Positions 1-5,489 of a stretch of 7,321 bases of DNA are shown one piece after another. This stretch comes from a bacterium SM23_31 (lineage in GTDB: Bacteria; SM23-31). The DNA is taken from NCBI GenBank assembly GCA_001304035.1, contig LJUD01000149.1, positions 1-7,321 of the forward strand, given 5' to 3'. A program made the translations under genes and the position numbers. Numbering within the stretch: the first letter of the stretch is position 1; every line of letters starts with the position of its first letter. The notes under the pieces are model-generated. The model was not told the origin of the DNA, ran no database searches, and saw nothing but the letters and a program-made list of their open reading frames with translations.

Positions 1-1
1 G

Positions 2-937
2 CCTTCTATTTCCAGAGAAGGTGAAACGGCAGAACAGCGTCAGCGGCGGCAAGAACAGCTCAACACGAGGCTCGAAGAAATGCGCAAAAACGATAAATAC
101 GCACAACTCTTCGACCGGCAGGTAGCACCGGAAGACCAGAAGGATATGGATGCCCAGACAAAGATCGTAACAATGGGGGCACGGATACTCAAGAACTACC
201 GGCCGTCGCCCACAGGGGGTTCGGGTCAAGCACAAGCAGCTACATATGACATGCTTGGCGCTTTCTCATATTTGATAGAGTTGTGGGGATCGCCGGCATT
301 TGATGCCGATGAGAACGGCGACGGGAGAGTCGATAGCAATGAAACTCTCAAATGGATCGATGTCGAACTGGGAGGGGAAGGCTGGATAATGCCGCATAAA
401 GTAAATCATCCCGATCTTGGAGAAATATGGATCGGAGGTACACAGAAGAAACACACGCAGAGAACTCCTCCCGCACGGTATATTGAAATGGAAGCACTGA
501 AAAATGCGCAGTTCGTGATGTACTGTGCCAGCCAGTTCCCCAAAGTAGAAGTAGATGAGATAAAGGTAACGCCCGCAACGGAAAATCTTTTATGGATTGA
601 CGTAGCGGTCAAAAATGACCGTGTCTATCCTACATTTTCCGCAAGGTCGGAAAAGCTCGGACGAGCCGTTAAGGATAAATTTACATTCAGTTCGTCTGAT
701 AATATCGACCTTGTTTCTGTTCCGCCGGGCAGGGTAATACTCGATCCCCTGAACCAGCAGACTGCAGGTGAAACAGTTAGTGTAAAAGAGATGGAATTAG
801 GCCTGGAGGGACAGCAAACACTTCGCTTCCGCTATCTTGTGAAGATGGATGGTACAAGCGGCTGGGTGGAATTTGAAATAGCTTCGCAGCGAGGCGGTAC
901 GGATAAAAAAAGAATTTCAATTCGTATCGAAAACTAA
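2..937 (+). CDS. M14 zinc carboxypeptidase, C-terminal part (5' end outside window)
   Basis: This is the C-terminal portion of a large secreted M14 (carboxypeptidase A-type) metallopeptidase, which hydrolyses C-terminal residues of peptides. The frame is open to the left edge, so the Met at 80 is probably internal; numbering below starts there. A charged Glu/Gln/Arg stretch precedes it. The motif around FSYLIEL (62-68) fits the segment carrying the catalytic glutamate of the family, making Glu67 the candidate. It is followed by an acidic DxNxDGxVDxxE loop (77-88) resembling an EF-hand, then the HPDLGEIWIGG segment (110-120) that I associate with bacterial large M14 proteins. Residues from about 145 to 285 look like a beta-sandwich domain. 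The zinc-binding HxxE and the later His should lie upstream and cannot be checked. The gene ends with TAA and a terminator follows within 35 bp, so it is the last gene of its transcript. Family assignment is by remembered motifs, fairly sure; substrate unknown. Confidence 0.8.
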   Translation, partial: PSISREGETAEQRQRRQEQLNTRLEEMRKNDKYAQLFDRQVAPEDQKDMDAQTKIVTMGARILKNYRPSPTGGSGQAQAATYDMLGAFSYLIELWGSPAFDADENGDGRVDSNETLKWIDVELGGEGWIMPHKVNHPDLGEIWIGGTQKKHTQRTPPARYIEMEALKNAQFVMYCASQFPKVEVDEIKVTPATENLLWIDVAVKNDRVYPTFSARSEKLGRAVKDKFTFSSSDNIDLVSVPPGRVILDPLNQQTAGETVSVKEMELGLEGQQTLRFRYLVKMDGTSGWVEFEIASQRGGTDKKRISIRIEN

Positions 938-970
938 TACCAGCCTATAATTTATGTAATGAAAACGAGA

Positions 971-1006
971 GGGTGCCGGTGGATAATACTGCCGGCGCCC
1001 TTTTTT
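971..1006 (+). terminator. Rho-independent terminator of the carboxypeptidase gene
   Basis: A 9-bp stem pairs 971-979 (GGGTGCCGG) with 992-1000 (CCGGCGCCC), with one G-T wobble, a 12-nt loop and a run of six T directly after. It lies 33 bp past the stop codon and separates the protease gene from the tRNA genes. Confidence 0.88.
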
Positions 1007-1087
1007 ATACACTCGGTTTTCCGAATGTGAGTTTTAAAACTCATGGAAGCCTCAGTTAAAACTTAAAAGAGAAATTGAAGATTTCTA

Positions 1088-1116
1088 TTGCGGGAAAGTG
1101 TAAAATATTGTATATT
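1088..1116 (+). promoter_or_regulatory. Candidate promoter of the tRNA-Gly/tRNA-Cys transcript
   Basis: TTGCGG at 1088-1093 and TATATT at 1111-1116 are separated by 17 bp, a sigma70-like layout, and the -10 hexamer ends 13 bp before the first base of tRNA-Gly. The same stretch also resembles the Bacteroidota TTG/TAnnTTTG layout (TATATTTA at 1111-1118). The match at -35 is only partial and the region is AT-rich, so chance is possible. Confidence 0.4.
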
Positions 1117-1129
1117 TATTGATGATTTA

Positions 1130-1201
1130 GCGGGAGTAGCTCAGCGGTAGAGCCCCTCGTTGCCAACGAGGCTGTCGCGGGTTCAAGTCCCGTCTCCCGC
1201 T
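1130..1201 (+). tRNA. tRNA-Gly (anticodon GCC)
   Basis: A full cloverleaf is visible. Acceptor strands GCGGGAG (1130-1136) and CTCCCGC (1194-1200) pair completely, with discriminator T at 1201. The D-stem is GCTC/GAGC. The anticodon stem CCTCG/CGAGG encloses loop TTGCCAA with anticodon GCC at 1162-1164. The T-arm is GCGGG-TTCAAGT-CCCGT. The CCA end is not encoded. It is the first of three tRNA genes on this strand and lies 19 bp before tRNA-Cys, so the two are probably one transcript. Confidence 0.97.
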
Positions 1202-1220
1202 CACGGCGGCTTTTGCCAAG

Positions 1221-1293
1221 GGCGACGTAGCCAAGTGGCTAAGGCGGAGGTCTGCAAAACCTCTATTCATCGGTTCGAATCCGATCGTCGCCT
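1221..1293 (+). tRNA. tRNA-Cys (anticodon GCA)
   Basis: Acceptor strands GGCGACG (1221-1227) and CGTCGCC (1286-1292) pair fully and the discriminator is T (1293), the base required by cysteinyl-tRNA synthetase. The anticodon stem GAGGT/ACCTC encloses CTGCAAA with anticodon GCA at 1254-1256. The T-arm is TCGG-TTCGAAT-CCGA. CCA is not encoded. A terminator lies 55 bp downstream. Confidence 0.97.
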
Positions 1294-1347
1294 CAAATAT
1301 TTGACTTCTGCAATAAGCTGTTTTAAAAACGTTACGTTAATTAAATC

Positions 1348-1372
1348 TGCACCAATGAAAAGGTGCATTTTT
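1348..1372 (+). terminator. Terminator after tRNA-Cys
   Basis: TGCACC (1348-1353) pairs with GGTGCA (1362-1367) over an 8-nt A-rich loop, and five T follow (1368-1372), then AATTT. The stem is only 6 bp, so it may be leaky. It would end the Gly-Cys transcript before tRNA-Leu. The GGTGCA arm can also pair with a second TGCACC at 1377-1382, which would put the T-run into a loop. Confidence 0.65.
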
Positions 1373-1570
1373 AATTTGCACCGGCTGGTTATATACACTT
1401 TAACCACTGTACTGCTTCATATCTGTTTATATTTTCCACTGTATTACGGCGTGCACTTTTTTGCTTGCCTTTATTTTTTAAAATAGATACATTTAAAACT
1501 GCAGGTTATATTTTGTAAAAATTTAATAAATAAAAGTAATTATGATCTGATATCAAAGTATTTAGATTTT

Positions 1571-1656
1571 GCCGGGGTGGCGGAATTGGTAGACGCAACG
1601 GACTTAAAATCCGTTGGGCTTTTTAGTCCGTGCCGGTTCGAGTCCGGCCCTCGGTA
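1571..1656 (+). tRNA. tRNA-Leu (anticodon UAA)
   Basis: This is a class II tRNA with a long variable arm. The acceptor strands GCCGGGG (1571-1577) and CCTCGGT (1649-1655) pair with two G-U wobbles, including the terminal G1-U72. Discriminator A is at 1656. The anticodon stem ACGGA/TCCGT encloses CTTAAAA with anticodon TAA at 1605-1607. The variable arm runs from 1615 to 1631, and the T-arm is GCCGG-TTCGAGT-CCGGC. CCA is not encoded. It probably has its own promoter in the AT-rich 1500-1570 stretch, because a terminator separates it from tRNA-Cys, but I see no convincing -35/-10 pair (TATGAT at 1541 is the best -10). Confidence 0.96.
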
Positions 1657-1668
1657 CATAGTAAAAAC

Positions 1669-1705
1669 AAGGACTTAGGTTACACATCTAAGTCCTTTAT
1701 TTTTT
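1669..1705 (+). terminator. Terminator of tRNA-Leu
   Basis: A 10-bp perfect stem, AAGGACTTAG (1669-1678) with CTAAGTCCTT (1688-1697), has a 9-nt loop and is followed by TATTTTTT. It lies 12 bp after the tRNA. The left arm shares GGACTTA with the tRNA anticodon stem-loop, probably by chance. Confidence 0.88.
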
Positions 1706-2063
1706 ATCCGGAATTTTTTACTCCCACCATTACTCCCACCATGAATGAAGCGTTTCTAGGGAAAATGAGGCAAAAGAAGATATTCAAAATTCGGCGGGAA
1801 TTGACAGGCTGATGTTTTAAAACCCGTCCGCAACCATTTGTGGCAATTTGCAAAGGTGCAGGGAAAATAAAGTATAGAGCTAACACTATGCTCACTGGTT
1901 GAAAACGCAAAGGCAGCCATACGACGAACTGTAATGGTAACGAACTCCCGCAACCGCCTGAAAGTCTCGGCGATTTCAATCCAGTGCAGCAAAATGTTAG
2001 CAGTCGAGTAAACAATAACTACAATATTAACCTTGAGATGAATAGCTCTATAATATAAGCATT
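1706..2063. other. Gene-free stretch downstream of tRNA-Leu, with possible coding debris
   Basis: I see no gene that I can support between the tRNA-Leu terminator and the peroxidase 3' end. At 1720-1743 the 12-mer ACTCCCACCATT occurs twice in tandem with one mismatch. From about 1900 to 2055 the base composition rises above that of the flanks and both strands hold peptide-like frames: a 51-codon plus-strand frame without start, ending at the TAA near 2056, and minus-strand frames rich in Arg or in Pro/Cys. None resembles a family that I recognise. The position at the 3' end of a tRNA would suit an old integration scar, but no integrase or attachment-site duplication can be shown. Confidence 0.4.
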
Positions 2064-2097
2064 TATAAACCTCAGCAATTTTTCCCTGCTGTTTATA
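2064..2097 (-). terminator. Hairpin at the 3' end of the peroxidase transcript
   Basis: TATAAA (2064-2069) pairs with TTTATA (2092-2097), and CAGCA (2073-2077) pairs with TGCTG (2087-2091), with a 3-nt bulge (2070-2072) and a 9-nt loop. It begins 6 bp after the peroxidase stop codon. No clean T-run follows on the minus strand, so it may act as an RNA-stabilising 3' end or a weak terminator rather than a classical one. Confidence 0.45.
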
Positions 2098-2103
2098 GAA
2101 AGT

Positions 2104-3273
2104 TCATTTTGAAATGCTTCGATTCTGAGAGGAGTTATAGCCATCTGTTACTGTTTTTAAAAAAGCTATGATTGCATCCTCTTCTTCATCCGTTAGACCA
2201 AGGTGTCCTAGTTCTTTTTTGTTGACGGTCTCCGAAACCTCCGGCGCAGGCCATTTCTCAGTATCCCTGGTATTATAAAAATGAACAATTTCTTTGAGAG
2301 TTTTAAAATATCCGTTATGCGAGTAAGGCGCTGTTAGGTCAATATTGCGCAGCGTTGGTACTTTGAATTTTCCATTTTCTGATTCCTTCTTGACTATTGT
2401 GCCAAGACCAAAATCAATCCAGTTTTCACCTTTAGGATTAAATTCTTTAGGCATTTTGTAAAAGGGATTGTCAGGATTTCTTGGGACTCCTAAATTATCA
2501 TAAGTATAATCAGTAAACATTGGTGGATTACCTTGTTTATCCGGTTTACTGGGATGGCATGCGGCGCACCGGCCTTTTTTTTCATCCTCAAAGAGTTGTA
2601 AACCCAGTAATTCCTGTTCAGTTAATTGTTCTTTGCCCGCAAGATATGAATCATATTTCGAATCAAAGGGATTCAATTCCGCTGTTTCTTCATAATTAGC
2701 AATTGCATCAACAATAAAATCGTAGGCTGTTTCAACATTTTCCAGGCTATTAGGACCATAAACATCGTCGAACAAGTTAGCATAAGCCGCGATTCGGATT
2801 TTCTTAACTACCACTGATTTGTCAGTATTGTTCATTTCTAAAGGATTAAGAAACGGACCTTTTGCTTGTTCAGCCAGAGTTGCCGCCCTTCCGTCCCAGA
2901 ATTGGCCACCTACATAACTGCTGTCTGAGTCGGAATAATGAAAATAAGGACTAAAGGCAGCATAAGCAGCGGCTGGGGCATTTCTATTTCCTGCACGGGT
3001 TTTCACCGCTCCTCCCGATTCTTCCCTGGATTTAATATCTTCAAAACCATGAATCGGATCATGGCAAGTTGCACAAGATTCCCCTGCTGGAGACGATAGA
3101 TTTTTGTCAAAAAATATTTCTTTACCCAACTTTTCTTTTGGGGTTAGATGTTTGGAAAGATCAGTTTTTACAATAAAATCAGACTTAATTTTTTTTAATT
3201 CCTTTTCGCAGCCCGAAATAATAAGAAATGTAGACGCAAGGAACATGAAAGCTGTTATAACTTGGTTTTTCAT
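2104..3273 (-). CDS. Lipoprotein diheme cytochrome c peroxidase / MauG-family protein
   Basis: This protein of 389 residues belongs to the bacterial diheme cytochrome c peroxidase family, whose members reduce hydrogen peroxide with electrons from small cytochromes, or oxidise a protein partner as MauG does. A lipoprotein signal (residues 1-21) ends in a lipobox ISGC, so Cys22 should be lipidated and the enzyme anchored facing the periplasm or outer membrane. Two c-type heme sites are present: CATCH (67-71) and CAACH (236-240). Between them are the family motifs FWDGRA (125-130) and NPLEM (143-147). Near the C-terminus VPTLRN (305-310) and APYSHNGYFKTL (315-326) are conserved family segments. 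The start is fixed by a strong ribosome binding site, AGGAGA, 7 bp upstream. It lies 77 bp downstream of a co-directional barrel protein gene, probably in one transcript. Peroxidase versus MauG-like oxidase cannot be decided here. Confidence 0.93.
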   Translation of the reverse strand: MKNQVITAFMFLASTFLIISGCEKELKKIKSDFIVKTDLSKHLTPKEKLGKEIFFDKNLSSPAGESCATCHDPIHGFEDIKSREESGGAVKTRAGNRNAPAAAYAAFSPYFHYSDSDSSYVGGQFWDGRAATLAEQAKGPFLNPLEMNNTDKSVVVKKIRIAAYANLFDDVYGPNSLENVETAYDFIVDAIANYEETAELNPFDSKYDSYLAGKEQLTEQELLGLQLFEDEKKGRCAACHPSKPDKQGNPPMFTDYTYDNLGVPRNPDNPFYKMPKEFNPKGENWIDFGLGTIVKKESENGKFKVPTLRNIDLTAPYSHNGYFKTLKEIVHFYNTRDTEKWPAPEVSETVNKKELGHLGLTDEEEDAIIAFLKTVTDGYNSSQNRSISK

Positions 3274-3279
3274 AGATTA

Positions 3280-3288
3280 TCTCCTCTT
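3280..3288 (-). promoter_or_regulatory. Strong ribosome binding site of the peroxidase gene
   Basis: The minus strand reads AAGAGGAGA, then six bases, then ATG. It is the clearest Shine-Dalgarno sequence in the window; the genes starting at 4115, 4837, 5529 and 6214 have none of this strength at their starts. Confidence 0.85.
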
Positions 3289-3324
3289 TCAATAGAATGT
3301 AGGACAAAAGTTTTTCTATTGAAA
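3287..3324 (-). promoter_or_regulatory. Inverted repeat abutting the peroxidase ribosome binding site
   Basis: TTTCAATAG (3287-3295) and CTATTGAAA (3316-3324) form a perfect 9-bp inverted repeat with a 20-nt spacer, between the barrel gene and the peroxidase gene. In the minus-strand RNA its second arm overlaps the first bases of the Shine-Dalgarno sequence by two nucleotides. No T-run follows, so it is not a terminator. It could be an operator, an RNA processing or stabilising hairpin, or a translational control structure; which one cannot be told from sequence. Confidence 0.5.
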
Positions 3325-3350
3325 AAATATTATTCCCGAACATATGAAAA

Positions 3351-4115
3351 TTAGAACTCGTACGACAACTCGAAACCTGCTCCAATATCAATGGAATTTT
3401 TTTCATCGTTTACAGGAAAACTCATGAAGAATCCTGGACCTATACTGAAATTGTCTTTTATGTTTATTTCTGTTGACATTTCCAAGGTAATAATATCTGT
3501 AGATTGATAATAGATATCTCCGATTGCCGCAAAAGAGTTATTTAGCGGTAGTTTAAAACCTCCAATTAATCCCCATTCATCTTGCCGTTTAGGGATACCA
3601 TTTTGTGTCTCGAAATAGGCATTCAGGTATAAAACACCGGAATTAGTTTTTTTTGTTAGAATGAAAGTCGCTATCCAATCAGTTTCAGATTGAGATTTAT
3701 TCATAGGAAATTGTGCTGATAATAATGTAGATATAGCAGTAGAATTATGATTTGTATAAATCCATAACTGCTGCCAGGATATATTCATGGATTTCTCAAC
3801 ATCAATAATGCCCTCTCCAACATCAATTGTTGGTAACGTAAAAGTAAAAAGTGATTTTTCAACTAATGGAACTCCATTAGGTGTAAAGCTCAGGCTTGAT
3901 TGAAAGTTGCACTGGTTATCACTTTGAATTGAGCTTATAAATCCAAATTCTAATTTCCCCGGTGTTCCGGGTTGACCATCGGTAATCGAGCTATAGGCTG
4001 TAATTTCAGGATCGATATCTGGTTTCTGAGAATTTGTTGATTGACACATACCACCCTTAGACAATATGTGTAAATACAAAATTAGAGCTAAGAGAATTAT
4101 TCGAGATAAGTTCAT
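3351..4115 (-). CDS. Putative outer-membrane beta-barrel protein
   Basis: I do not recognise a named family. The 254-residue protein starts with a basic N-terminus and a hydrophobic segment (residues 5-19) typical of a signal peptide. After that it shows alternating hydrophobic and polar residues in many short strands separated by Asn/Gly/Ser/Asp-rich turns, and it ends in GAGFELSYEF with a terminal Phe, the usual signature of an outer-membrane barrel insertion signal. Its size would suit a barrel of roughly 10 to 14 strands. It may be a channel, or one of the transporter-like barrels often annotated next to c-type cytochromes. It is the first gene of a probable two-gene unit with the lipoprotein peroxidase 77 bp downstream. 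The ATG at 4115 has no clear Shine-Dalgarno sequence; no earlier in-frame Met was seen that would fit the signal peptide better. A 19-bp palindrome lies 50 bp upstream. Confidence 0.7.
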   Translation of the reverse strand: MNLSRIILLALILYLHILSKGGMCQSTNSQKPDIDPEITAYSSITDGQPGTPGKLEFGFISSIQSDNQCNFQSSLSFTPNGVPLVEKSLFTFTLPTIDVGEGIIDVEKSMNISWQQLWIYTNHNSTAISTLLSAQFPMNKSQSETDWIATFILTKKTNSGVLYLNAYFETQNGIPKRQDEWGLIGGFKLPLNNSFAAIGDIYYQSTDIITLEMSTEINIKDNFSIGPGFFMSFPVNDEKNSIDIGAGFELSYEF

Positions 4116-4147
4116 TTCGTTTTTTCAACATTTATTTTAGTTTTTAA

Positions 4148-4200
4148 GTGCTGCTAACTATGGTTTATACAGATCATGTATAATAACTTATATACAGCAC
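4148..4200. promoter_or_regulatory. Concentric dyad upstream of the barrel-peroxidase unit
   Basis: TTATACA (4165-4171) and TGTATAA (4177-4183) form a perfect inverted repeat around GATCA. An outer pair, GTGCTG (4148-4153) and CAGCAC (4195-4200), has exactly the same centre at 4174. The dyad sits 33 to 85 bp before the start codon of the barrel gene and could be an operator overlapping its promoter, or a cruciform/RNA hairpin. It matches no regulator box that I know (it is not an FNR or CRP consensus). Confidence 0.45.
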
Positions 4201-4836
4201 ATACGGCTATATAACACACCAATGTGATAGTAAGAAAAAATCCGTCTCACTCAGCGGGATAAAATCCCAGAGCTGCATCGTTTACGTCTTCATAAAATTC
4301 CCTTTTTCGATTAATTAGAGTAAGCCACATGACGCGGCTGCGGAAAACCTTCATAATAATATTACACAATTTTTATCATAGTTTTGAGTGATAATCCGCA
4401 ATTTATCTGTGGTTATTACAAAATTCAATACTAATGAAAAACTAATGAAAGCTCGTATCAACAGGAACAGTAGGATAAAAAATAGAATTCGCAAGAAGAT
4501 TAGAATAAATACAATTTAACATTACGAATTATTTTTATTATTGTCAAGCATTTTTACTTCCTTCTTTTATTTGAGATTTTACAGTATAATTGCACCGATA
4601 TCAATTCCCCGGCTTCGCCTTCCTTGCCCGCTCCGATTCCTACATTTCCTTAATAGCCTGTAGCACTTCAGCCCGGATTCCTTCAATGTAATACACCTTT
4701 AGCCGTGTAAGAGAAAGTAAAAAATGAAATTGTAAATTAACAGCATTTTTTGTTGATTTTGGTTGTTTTTCTTATTACATAAAGGCTAAAAATCCTGAGT
4801 TACCAATGACCTTCTAACTAATTCTATTCAAAAATA
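4201..4836. other. AT-rich gene-free stretch with small hairpin and coding-like patch
   Basis: No gene can be supported here. A small hairpin, CAGC-GGGAT-AAA-ATCCC-aga-GCTG, lies at 4252-4275. ACTAATGAAA is repeated in tandem at about 4430-4450. A GC-richer patch at 4605-4680 overlaps a minus-strand frame of 43 codons without start (4771-4640) that reads like real protein near its end (YIEGIRAEVLQAIKEM). A very short minus-strand ATG frame near 4544 has an upstream GAAGGAAG but stops after nine codons. A hydrophobic minus-strand frame at about 4350-4510 lacks a usual start and is probably a result of AT-rich composition. The whole looks like decayed or non-coding sequence. Confidence 0.45.
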
Positions 4837-5163
4837 ATGAAACAATTAATAAGAACAATTATAGGTAAATTATTTAAGTCAAAAATAGGAATTATAATTA
4901 CTTTATGTGCAATATTCTCCGGAATAACATTGTCAATTCTCAGAAACGAAAAATCAGATAGTTCACTTGATTATTATTTCTCAGCTTGGGTCACAGGAGT
5001 TGTATTTATTATGTTTACTGGAGCGTTATCCTTATATGTTACTGAGCATTGGTTGAAAATAAAAGAATCTATTAATTATGACGAAAAATTAATTATAGTA
5101 ATTGTAACTATAGGTATCACATGTCTAATGTTATTAGCCGTAGTTCATATCCTTTGTAGATAA
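4837..5163 (+). CDS. Small hypothetical membrane protein, three predicted helices
   Basis: I do not recognise this 108-residue protein. A basic N-terminus (K2, R6, K11, K14, K16) precedes a first hydrophobic helix at about 17-34, a second at 48-68 and a third at 85-106, with a short charged loop (RNEKSDSSLD, 36-45) and a second polar stretch (HWLKIKESINYDEK, 71-84). By the positive-inside rule the N-terminus should be cytoplasmic. No enzyme motif is visible. The gene is clearly more AT-rich than the carboxypeptidase and the redox genes, stands alone on its strand between gene-free stretches, and its ATG has no Shine-Dalgarno sequence. It could be a recently acquired accessory gene; the hydrophobic pattern in three well-spaced blocks argues that it is real rather than a chance frame. 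Confidence 0.6.
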   Translation: MKQLIRTIIGKLFKSKIGIIITLCAIFSGITLSILRNEKSDSSLDYYFSAWVTGVVFIMFTGALSLYVTEHWLKIKESINYDEKLIIVIVTIGITCLMLLAVVHILCR

Positions 5164-5203
5164 TTTATAGAGCAACAATATACCGAATCTGCTGAATCTA
5201 TCG

Positions 5204-5437
5204 ATGAGGGATTTTAAAAATAGCGGTACATGGCAGATATTGAATGTTACACCGGAAGAAGAAAAGATACTCAAAGTCATGATAATCGAGGGCATACCGA
5301 CTGCGCGGGATTGTTTCACGATACTTAATACGATTAGAAATATTGATTGAAGGAATTTTAAATTAGCAACATTAACTCTCTATGAGTTACGCACTTTATT
5401 CGAAAGAGATAATTTGTATAAAATCGACAATGTGTAA
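5204..5437 (+). pseudogene. Small hypothetical frame broken by an in-frame TGA
   Basis: From ATG at 5204 an unbroken 48-codon frame runs to TGA at 5348-5350. It contains WQILNVTPEEEKILKVMI (10-27), which reads like a genuine acidic helix start, and ends in LNTIRNID. The same frame then continues for 28 more codons, reading TLYELRTLFERDNLYKIDNV before TAA at 5435-5437. Both halves have protein-like composition, so the simplest reading is a gene of about 76 residues with one nonsense mutation. Alternatively the first 48 codons are a complete small gene. No Shine-Dalgarno sequence precedes the ATG. No hairpin follows the TGA that would suggest selenocysteine, and the peroxidase gene uses TGA as its stop. 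I recognise no family. Confidence 0.4.
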
Positions 5438-5489
5438 ATATTCCCGATTAAATAGAGTTTTTTCTTAAGTAAATTTTTTCAAATGGAAC

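Noticed and set aside
80..82. ATG as the true start of the carboxypeptidase
   Set aside because: The frame is open for 26 codons upstream to the window edge, no ribosome binding site precedes it, and the family's zinc ligands would be missing.
1160..1486. 108-codon plus-strand open frame
   Set aside because: It runs through both tRNA-Gly and tRNA-Cys and their terminator, so it is a chance frame.
1704..2015. Minus-strand frame of 103 codons (MVGVMVGV near its end), considered as an integrase fragment
   Set aside because: The MVGVMVGV part is only the translation of the 12-bp tandem repeat; the frame crosses the tail region of the tRNA-Leu terminator, is rich in Cys/Pro/Leu, and shows no Arg-His-Arg-Tyr recombinase motifs.
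4148..4200. Dyad considered as an integron attC site
   Set aside because: There is a TAAC, but no matching conserved RYYYAAC/GTTRRRY pair at the ends and no cassette-like arrangement of neighbouring genes.
4350..4510. Hydrophobic minus-strand frame as a small membrane protein
   Set aside because: It has no usual start codon, the nearby ATG is cut off by two in-frame stops, and AT-rich DNA readily gives such hydrophobic frames.
5348..5350. TGA considered as selenocysteine or as a reassigned codon
   Set aside because: No hairpin like a bacterial SECIS follows the TGA, and the peroxidase gene uses TGA as its natural stop while the other genes contain no internal TGA.
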